From Gemmatimonadota bacterium (GTDB taxonomy: Bacteria; Gemmatimonadota; Gemmatimonadetes; Longimicrobiales; Gaopeijiaceae), in contig JAJDVT010000062.1 of the NCBI GenBank assembly GCA_022826005.1, positions 1 through 64,000 of the forward strand: 64,000 nt of DNA, in the 5' to 3' direction. Of the stretch, positions 58,497 through 64,000 are shown piece after piece. A program made the translations under genes and the position numbers. The notes beneath the pieces are model-generated. The model worked only from the letters and a program-made list of their open reading frames with translations, was not told the DNA's origin and did no database searches. Position 1 is the stretch's first letter; every line of letters begins with the position of its first letter.

Positions 58497-60161
58497 CTAC
58501 ATCCGTTGCTGCAAGATCTCGCGGGCGGCAAGTTGGCCTGGGGCACCCGTGACCCCGCCGCCGGGATGGGTGCCGGAACCGCACAGGAAGAGTCGCTCCA
58601 CCGGCGTCCTGTAGCGGGCCCAACCCGCGATCGGGCGCATGAAGAGGAGTTGGTCGAGGCCCATCTGGCCGTGGTACTCGTCGCCGCGCGTTAGGCCGAG
58701 TTCGGTCTCGAGGTCGAGTGGGGTGAGGAGGTGGTGGTCGAGGATGCGTTCGCGCGTGCCGGGGAGGTATTCGTCGAGGGTGGCGAGGGTGGTGGAGAGG
58801 AGGGCGTCGCGGGTGGTTTCGGAGGCCCAGCCGGTGTCCGGTGGGGAGGGCGATGGCTGCTGCGGCCGAGGGTGTCTGGTCTCGCCCGGCTGTCCGGTTT
58901 CGCCGGGACGCCCGGCTCCGGAGGGCCGAAGCTGGAAGGGCGCGTAGCGGATCTGGATGCAGGCGATGTGGCGGCCGGCCGGCGCGAGGGTTGGGTCGTG
59001 GAGTGTGGGGATTACGATATCGAGGTGCGGGCGTGCCGAGAAGCGGCCGTACTTGGCGTCGTCGCTGGCGCGCTCGAGGTAGTCGAGGGAGGGGGCGACG
59101 AGCGTGTGGCCGGCGAGGCGGCGGGCGGCATCGGGGAGAGGTGGGAGGGCGTCGAGGAGGAGGTGCAGGATGGCGGTCGTTCCGCTCATCCGGATGTTGG
59201 CCACCCTGCGGTTGAACTCGGGGCCCAGGCGGGGGGCGCCCACCAGATTGAAGAAGGTGCGGCGGGGATCGGCGCCGGAGACCACGCAACGGGCGGGGAT
59301 CTCCTCGCCGCCGGCGAGCACGACGCCGATTGCGGCCCCGTCCTCGACGAGAATGTGCTCCACTTCGGCGCCGGTGCGAATCTCGGCCCCATGTGTGCGG
59401 GCTGCCGCGGCCAGCGCGGTGGAGAGCGCGCCGATCCCTCCTTTCGCGAAGGCCGTGGAGCGGAAGCCGTGGGGGTCGGTGCCCGTGGCGTGGTACAGCA
59501 TGCGGAAAGCGCCGCCCATCGCGCTCGGGCCGTGGCTGGCGCCGAGCAGGGCGGTCGTGCCGAGCAGCCCCTTGAGTGCGTCGTCGGCGAACCAGTCGTC
59601 GAGGAGGTCGCGGGCGGGGAGGGGGAGGACGCGCAGCAGCTCCACGATGGTGCGCCGGCCGAGCCGGGCCGCCTGCAGCAGGGGCCGCAGGAGGCGGAGG
59701 CGTTCCCGCGCGGTGAGGTCGTGAAGGGGCGGGGCGGGGTGGCGGAGGTCGATCCGCAGCGCGCGGGCCATCTTGCGCAGGTAGGCGGCCCATTCCGGGA
59801 AGCGGGCCGCGTCGGCCTCGTTGTGACGCGCGATCTCGTCCCGCGTCCGGGCCGGGTCACGCCAGAGCGTGAGCGATTCGCTGCCGCCGAGAAGCGATGT
59901 CGCCACGGCGGGGGGGCGAACCCACTCGAGGCCATGGGCGCCCAGCCCGAGATCCGCGACGATGTCGCCCCGGAAAAGACCCGCGTCCTGCGCAGCGACG
60001 TTCGCGCTGCAACCCGGGAAGATCTCTTCGGTCGCGGCGGCGCCCCCGAGAACTTCGCGCCGCTCGAGCACCAGCACCCGGCGGCCCTTTCGAGCGAGCA
60101 AAGCGGCGGTCACGAGCGCGTTGTGGCCCGCGCCGACGATGACGGCGTCGTGGCGCTTCAT
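58497..60161 (-). CDS. phytoene desaturase-like FAD/NAD(P) oxidoreductase
   Basis: 554 residues from ATG 60161, overlapping the stop of the upstream gene (ATGA). Dinucleotide-binding VIVGAGHNALVTAALLARKG, a VLERREVLGGAA block, and the C-terminal FAD block CGSGTHPGGGVTGAPGQLAA mark the phytoene-dehydrogenase/PYROXD2-like family. There is an Ala/Pro-rich insertion near 425. Substrate unknown; coupled to a paralogue. Confidence 0.85.
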   Translation of the reverse strand: MKRHDAVIVGAGHNALVTAALLARKGRRVLVLERREVLGGAAATEEIFPGCSANVAAQDAGLFRGDIVADLGLGAHGLEWVRPPAVATSLLGGSESLTLWRDPARTRDEIARHNEADAARFPEWAAYLRKMARALRIDLRHPAPPLHDLTARERLRLLRPLLQAARLGRRTIVELLRVLPLPARDLLDDWFADDALKGLLGTTALLGASHGPSAMGGAFRMLYHATGTDPHGFRSTAFAKGGIGALSTALAAAARTHGAEIRTGAEVEHILVEDGAAIGVVLAGGEEIPARCVVSGADPRRTFFNLVGAPRLGPEFNRRVANIRMSGTTAILHLLLDALPPLPDAARRLAGHTLVAPSLDYLERASDDAKYGRFSARPHLDIVIPTLHDPTLAPAGRHIACIQIRYAPFQLRPSGAGRPGETGQPGETRHPRPQQPSPSPPDTGWASETTRDALLSTTLATLDEYLPGTRERILDHHLLTPLDLETELGLTRGDEYHGQMGLDQLLFMRPIAGWARYRTPVERLFLCGSGTHPGGGVTGAPGQLAAREILQQRM

Positions 60162-61753
60162 TGCGGGCGCCCCCGTCCCAAGTCTCCCATCACCACGCCC
60201 GCCGCCAGCTTGCCCGGCGCCCCCATGATCCCCCCGCCCGGGTGCGTCCCCGACCCGCACTGGTAGTACCCCTTCACCGGCGTCCGATACTTCGCGTACC
60301 CCGCCACCGGCCGCAGGAAGAACAGCTGCGACGGCGTGAGCTCGCCCTGGAAGATGTTCCCCTGCGAGAGACCCGTGGTGCGCTCGATGTCCAGCGGCGT
60401 CACCACCTGACGGTGCAGGATGATGTCCTTCAGGTTGGGGACATACCGGGCCAGCGTGTCGATGACCGTGTCGCCGAAGGCCTCGCGTTTCTCGTCCCAG
60501 GTCCCTTTGCGGAGCTCGTAGGGCGCGTACTGGACGAAGCACGACATGACGTGCTTGCCGGGCGGCGCCATCCCCGGATCGATCGCCGAGGGGATGACGA
60601 TGTCGATGTACGGCTCGCGCGAGAAGTCGCCGTACTTGGCGTCGTCGTAGGCACGTTCCAGGTAATCGATCGAGGGGCTGATCGAGACGGCGCCTCGCAG
60701 GTGGGGACCGTGGCCGGGCATGCAGCTGAAATCCGGGGCCGCAGCGAGCGCCAGATTCACCTTGCCGGAGGAGCCGCGGAAGCGGTAGCCGCGCACGCCC
60801 TGCAGCACGTCGTCGGGGAGTTCGCCCTCGTCGACCAGGTCGAGGAAGGTGCGGCGCGGGTCGAGGCTCGAGGAGACCGCCTTCGCGCGCAATTCGTCGC
60901 CGTTGGCCAGGGCAACGCCCGTGGCCCGTCCGTTCTTCACCAGCACCCGCGCAACCGGCGCGTCCGTCCGAATCTCGGCCCCCGCCTGGCGCGCGGCCGA
61001 AGCGATCGCCTGCGCTACGGCCCCGGTCCCGCCCCTGGCGAACCCCCACGCCCGGAAGTGCCCGTCGATCTCGCCCATGTAGTGGTGCAGCAGCACATAC
61101 GCCGTCCCGGGCGAACGCGGTCCCAGGAAGGTGCCGATGATCCCGCTCGCCGACAGCGTCGCCTTCAGCACATCGGTCTCGAACCACTCGTCCAGAAAGT
61201 CGGCGGCGCTCATCGTCATCAGCTTGACGAGCAGGTGCAGCTGGTCGGGTTCGAGGCCGAGGAAGTGCCGGCCGAGGCGGAGCAGGCCGGCGATGTCGCC
61301 GGGGGCCAGCCGGGCGGGATCGGGGGGCACGATGTCCAGCAGGTACTTCACGGCGCGCGCCATGTAGAAGAGCGAGCGGCCGTAGTCGTCGTAGGCCTCG
61401 GCGTCGCGGATCGAGAAACGGGCGATTTCGCGCCAGGTGCGGTAGTGGTCGGCGTCGCGGTAGAGACGGTCGCCATCCGGCAGCGGGGTGAGGGTGCTCT
61501 CGAGCGGCAGGATGGCGAGGCCGTGCCGGGGAAGGTCCAGCTCGCGGATGATCTCCGGGCGCATCAGGCTGACCACGTACGAGAAGACGCTGTACCTGAA
61601 GCCGGGGAAGATCTCCTCGGTGACGGTGGCGCCGCCGACGAGGGGCCGCGCCTCCAGCACGCACACGTCGAGGCCGGCGCGCGCCAGGTAGGCCGCGTGG
61701 ACGAGGCCGTTGTGACCGCCGCCGATCACGATGACATCGTATCGCTTGGTCAT
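60158..61753 (-). CDS. phytoene desaturase/PYROXD2-like FAD oxidoreductase
   Basis: 531 residues. VIVIGGGHNGLVHAAYLARA, EARPLVGGATVTEEIFPGFR and QCGSGTHPGGGIMGAPGKLA. Homologous to the gene it overlaps; both carry an HNG/HNA in the dinucleotide loop as in PYROXD2-like proteins rather than carotenoid desaturases. It is the first gene of the pair. No carotenoid genes lie nearby, so carotenogenesis is not supported. Confidence 0.87.
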   Translation of the reverse strand: MTKRYDVIVIGGGHNGLVHAAYLARAGLDVCVLEARPLVGGATVTEEIFPGFRYSVFSYVVSLMRPEIIRELDLPRHGLAILPLESTLTPLPDGDRLYRDADHYRTWREIARFSIRDAEAYDDYGRSLFYMARAVKYLLDIVPPDPARLAPGDIAGLLRLGRHFLGLEPDQLHLLVKLMTMSAADFLDEWFETDVLKATLSASGIIGTFLGPRSPGTAYVLLHHYMGEIDGHFRAWGFARGGTGAVAQAIASAARQAGAEIRTDAPVARVLVKNGRATGVALANGDELRAKAVSSSLDPRRTFLDLVDEGELPDDVLQGVRGYRFRGSSGKVNLALAAAPDFSCMPGHGPHLRGAVSISPSIDYLERAYDDAKYGDFSREPYIDIVIPSAIDPGMAPPGKHVMSCFVQYAPYELRKGTWDEKREAFGDTVIDTLARYVPNLKDIILHRQVVTPLDIERTTGLSQGNIFQGELTPSQLFFLRPVAGYAKYRTPVKGYYQCGSGTHPGGGIMGAPGKLAAGVVMGDLGRGRPQ

Positions 61754-61783
61754 CGTGGTCGGGGACCTTCGTCAAGCCTTGCG

Positions 61784-62104
61784 CTACCGCGGGACCGCAT
61801 CGCGCGCCCGAATGTCCTCCCGCCGTCCGCGTGCCCTTCGCGCCTGTGCAAGCTCATAGCTCGCCTGCATCCGCATCCAGTGATCCGCGGTACCCCAACC
61901 GAGGGCTTCCAACGCGAGGGCCATGTTCGCCGAGACGCCAGCCTTGCCGTTCAGGAGTCGCGACAGGGTCCCCCGCTCGCAACCCAGGCGGGCAGCCGTC
62001 CGTGTCACGTTCCATCCGACCTCGTCCATGCTCTCGCGGACCAGTTCGCCCAAATGCGGGGGGTTCAGCATCGCGCCCACGCGCTCGCCGCGAATGCTGT
62101 TCAT
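61784..62104 (-). CDS. higA: HigA-family antitoxin (XRE-type)
   Basis: 106 residues, ATG 62104 with GGAGGATAG. LNPPHLGELVRESMDEVGWN, VTRTAARLGCERGTLSRLLN, GKAGVSANMALALEALGWGT is the HigA helix-turn-helix; C-terminal arm is Arg-rich. It follows an eroded higB by 17 bases, so the module's toxin is probably dead. Likely still represses its own promoter. Confidence 0.88.
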   Translation of the reverse strand: MNSIRGERVGAMLNPPHLGELVRESMDEVGWNVTRTAARLGCERGTLSRLLNGKAGVSANMALALEALGWGTADHWMRMQASYELAQARRARGRREDIRARDAVPR

Positions 62105-62121
62105 GATCTATCCTCCTTCGT

Positions 62122-62259
62122 TCAGTGGTAATCTACCAGATCCACATCCACGGCCTCGCCCTCCTCGAAGCGGAACACCACGCTCCTCGGCCAGCGGCCG
62201 GGCGTGGATTGCGTGCGGCCAGTACGAAGGCAGCGGATATGGTTCGCATGCGGCTTCAT
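62122..62259 (-). pseudogene. higB: higB toxin remnant, C-terminal part
   Basis: A 45-codon frame ends VVFRFEEGEAVDVDLVDYH, the typical end of HigB/RelE toxins (QWRIxFRF-DVEIVDYH). The upstream RelE core (GNRLExLxGDRxGQ) is not readable: the preceding ~100 bases are frameshifted. It lies just before higA in toxin-antitoxin order. Confidence 0.55.
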
Positions 62260-62379
62260 GACTTCACCCGGGAGGCCTGCCGACGCTTCAGGAAGTGGAA
62301 GCCGGCTCGAACCGCAGACGACGAATCGCTGATTCTCAACGTTTACTCGAAGTTCTGACCAGACCCACCCACCACGTCG

Positions 62380-62565
62380 CTGACGATCTCATGCTGGTGG
62401 CTCGGCAGATAGCGCGTGATGTCGGTAGGCGTATGGGCGATCATCGGCCTTGCCGTGCGCGGTGCCCGGGTGGCGTCATCCGCGGAGTGCCGGGCTTCCG
62501 GAGCCGGCGGCCCTTTGTGAAGTCTTTCACAAGCCCATGCGTTCCTGGGATAGCCGTTCATGGCG
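62380..62565. other. intergenic, no gene seen
   Basis: Short region between the higBA remnant and the GcvT-like gene; no signal recognised. Confidence 0.3.
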
Positions 62566-63759
62566 TCAGCTCCGCTTCCGCGCCGGGTCGAAGAACGGCG
62601 TCTTCACCACGCGAGCCGGAACGGTGTGCCGCACGAATTCCACCGTCAGCTCGAACTTCACGCTGCGGCCCGGCCGCGCGACCTCCCGCCGTATCGTCGC
62701 CAGCGCGATGTACTTCTTGAGGATCGGCGAGAACGTGGAACTCGTCACGTACCCCACCTGCTTGCCGCCGGCGTAGATCGGCACCGGCTCCCGCGAGGCC
62801 CGTCCCGCCACCAGCGGCGGCAGCCCCACCGCCGCGAAGCGCTTCTCGATGTGCGGCCAGTCGACCTCCAGCCCGGCGAACGCCCACTCCGACGGCGCGT
62901 CCGCCTCCCGCGCCAGCGCCCTGCTCCCGACGAAATCGCGTCCCGGCCGCGGCTGCACCGCCCACCCCAGCCCCGCCTCGTACGGCGACGACTTCCGCGA
63001 CTCGATCAGCGCCGTCCACGCGGAGACGTAGTCCACGTCCTTAAGCAGCAGCCCCGCCTCGATTCGCGCCACATCCAGCGCGTCGAGGCCGGCCGGCGCG
63101 AGACCGTACCCGCGCCCCACCTCGGCCAGCGCGTCCCAGACCCCCAGCGCATCCTCGGCGCCCACCCAGATCTCGTACCCCAGGTCCCCCGTGTATCCGG
63201 TCCGCGTGACCGTCACCGGGGCCGCACCGATGCTCCCCACGGCCAGCCCGAAAAAGGGAAGCGCGGCGACATCCGCACCCGTCACCACCCGCTCCAGAAT
63301 CTCCCGCGATGTCGGACCCTGCAGCGCCAGCGCGGCAAGATCGAGCGTGACGTCGCGAACGCGCACATCCATCCCCAGCGCACAGTCCTCGAACCAGCGC
63401 AGGCACGGGTCGGCCGACGTGACCCGGAAGGTGTCCGCACCAAAGCGCTGCACCGTCCCGTCGTCGATCATCTTCCCCGCCTCGTCGCACCAGGGCGTGT
63501 AGAGCACCTTGCCCACCGGGCAGTCGAGCGCGTCGCGGGTCACCACCCGGTCCACCAGGGCTGCAGCGTCGGAGCCGCTGACCGCGTACTTCCGCAGCGG
63601 CGAGACGTCGAACAGCGCCGCCCCGCTGCGCACCGCGTAGTACTCGTACTCGTGGCCGGGCTCGTAGCTCAGCGCGCTCGCATACCCCGACCAGTTGCGC
63701 CACCGGCGGCTGTGACAGAGGGCGGCGGTGCGAGGGTGGAAGGGGGTCTCGACGAGCAT
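62566..63759 (-). CDS. GcvT-family aminomethyltransferase-like protein
   Basis: 397 residues. GcvT/DmdA fold: YYAVRSGAALFDVSPLRKYA, LPFFGLAVGSIGAAPVTVTR, TGYTGDLGYEIW (the folate-binding Asp region), LDALDVARIEAGLLL, and the C-terminal barrel with VGYVTSSTFSPILKKYIALA. It may act on a methylated substrate with tetrahydrofolate. No gcvH/gcvP nearby; so not assigned as glycine-cleavage T protein. Confidence 0.85.
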   Translation of the reverse strand: MLVETPFHPRTAALCHSRRWRNWSGYASALSYEPGHEYEYYAVRSGAALFDVSPLRKYAVSGSDAAALVDRVVTRDALDCPVGKVLYTPWCDEAGKMIDDGTVQRFGADTFRVTSADPCLRWFEDCALGMDVRVRDVTLDLAALALQGPTSREILERVVTGADVAALPFFGLAVGSIGAAPVTVTRTGYTGDLGYEIWVGAEDALGVWDALAEVGRGYGLAPAGLDALDVARIEAGLLLKDVDYVSAWTALIESRKSSPYEAGLGWAVQPRPGRDFVGSRALAREADAPSEWAFAGLEVDWPHIEKRFAAVGLPPLVAGRASREPVPIYAGGKQVGYVTSSTFSPILKKYIALATIRREVARPGRSVKFELTVEFVRHTVPARVVKTPFFDPARKRS

Positions 63760-63801
63760 GGGGGAAGTTTAGCCCTTCGCCGAATGTCTGTCTCCGCGAC
63801 A

Positions 63802-63862
63802 GTTGAAATCTTGTCTGCGTTCTCGTTGAAATCCTGTCTCTAAGGGCGTTGAAATCTTGTCT
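63802..63862. repeat. three 15-bp iterons, 23-bp period
   Basis: GTTGAAATCTTGTCT at 63802-63816 and 63848-63862, and GTTGAAATCCTGTCT at 63825-63839. Exactly 23 bases apart. Multiple short terminal repeats of this type occur at the ends of IS21-like elements, and iterons occur at replication origins; neither is proven. Confidence 0.55.
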
Positions 63863-63880
63863 CTCCCTGTTGGCTCCGGC

Positions 63881-64000
63881 CTACGCCAGCCCCCCCACAA
63901 CCCCCAGCAACCGGTCCACGTCCCCCTGGTTGTTGAACATCCCCACGGCGGCGCGCAATAACGCCCCGTTCTCCTGGAAGGTCACCGCCACCCCCTCATC
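63881..64000 (-). CDS. class V aminotransferase, C-terminal fragment (start beyond window)
   Basis: Only the last 39 codons are inside the window. GALLRAAVGMFNNQGDVDRL, LGVV ends with the typical class-V (cysteine desulfurase/isopenicillin epimerase-like) C-terminus. TAG at 63883-63881. Confidence 0.6.
   Translation of the reverse strand, partial: DEGVAVTFQENGALLRAAVGMFNNQGDVDRLLGVVGGLA

Noticed and set aside
58497-61753. Carotenoid biosynthesis cluster
   Set aside because: No phytoene synthase or prenyltransferase lies nearby and the sequences fit PYROXD2-like oxidoreductases better.
58497-61775. Single 1092-residue oxidoreductase read through both desaturase-like genes
   Set aside because: The upstream part of that frame is a shadow; the real upstream gene is in another frame and ends in a 4-base overlap.
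62566-63759. Calling the GcvT-family gene the glycine cleavage T-protein
   Set aside because: No gcvH or gcvP genes accompany it and many GcvT paralogues act on other methylated compounds.

Overview
The window is GC-rich, densely coding DNA from a free-living bacterium. Three traits point to Gemmatimonadota or a close relative: an abundance of exported lipoproteins (four 6-bladed beta-propeller proteins of the BF3164/NHL type, one of them broken), secreted proteins that mix BIG2, leucine-rich and metalloprotease domains, and a gene-organisation style of mixed metabolic and small toxin-antitoxin cassettes. This placement is inference from gene content; there is no rRNA or other phylogenetic marker here. 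No tRNA, rRNA or CRISPR array was recognised.

Layout. 1-4000: the end of a coiled-coil gene, a PIN-like protein, then a lower-GC minus-strand locus of a six-cysteine exported peptide, a membrane-anchored DsbA-like thioredoxin (CPYC) and a propeller lipoprotein. 4200-5400: fossils of an IS66 transposase and a DUF4338 gene that abut a 5'-truncated LRR-metalloprotease (to 7539). 7593-18060: housekeeping and envelope genes (DUF3179, Tat-exported epimerase, MATE exporter, TonB-box-like lipoprotein, mazEF, amidohydrolase lipoprotein, channel-like membrane protein, S9 peptidase, fitAB/vapBC). 18134-33516: a GlcD-type FAD oxidase, then the error-prone translesion machinery (imuA, imuB, dnaE2) split into three transcription units by an AAA/DUF4143 ATPase, an ilvDBNC operon for branched-chain amino acids, a damaged hicAB and a DUF3224 gene. 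The three mutasome genes carry the same promoter at the same distance from ATG and so look like one regulon. 33670-44113: a second hicAB, a tandem-fused periplasmic binding protein, propeller lipoproteins, apt, pxpABC (5-oxoprolinase) and a diheme cytochrome with the tail of its YVTN-propeller partner.

44700-50000 is a mobile island: a tyrosine recombinase whose 3' end abuts the truncated YVTN gene, an IS1380 fossil, a small membrane protein, a PD-(D/E)XK nuclease and an intact IS1380 transposase. 50200-58150 holds a propeller with a tiny coupled membrane protein, a CuZn superoxide dismutase lipoprotein flanked by long inverted repeats, a gene-poor stretch with two overlapping small ORFs, and a 1205-residue BIG2-LRR-leishmanolysin lipoprotein. 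58497-64000: two coupled phytoene-desaturase-like oxidoreductases, a higBA module with an eroded toxin, a GcvT-family protein, three 23-bp-spaced iterons, and the 3' end of a class V aminotransferase.

The most interesting items are the shared leaderless-looking promoter of imuA/imuB/dnaE2 with an 11-bp-period TTC repeat, the cysteine-rich peptide/thioredoxin/propeller locus, a TTGTAA-N8-TTACAA operator shared by two distant genes, the two-copy binding protein fused in one chain, and two genes interrupted by a single in-frame TAA.
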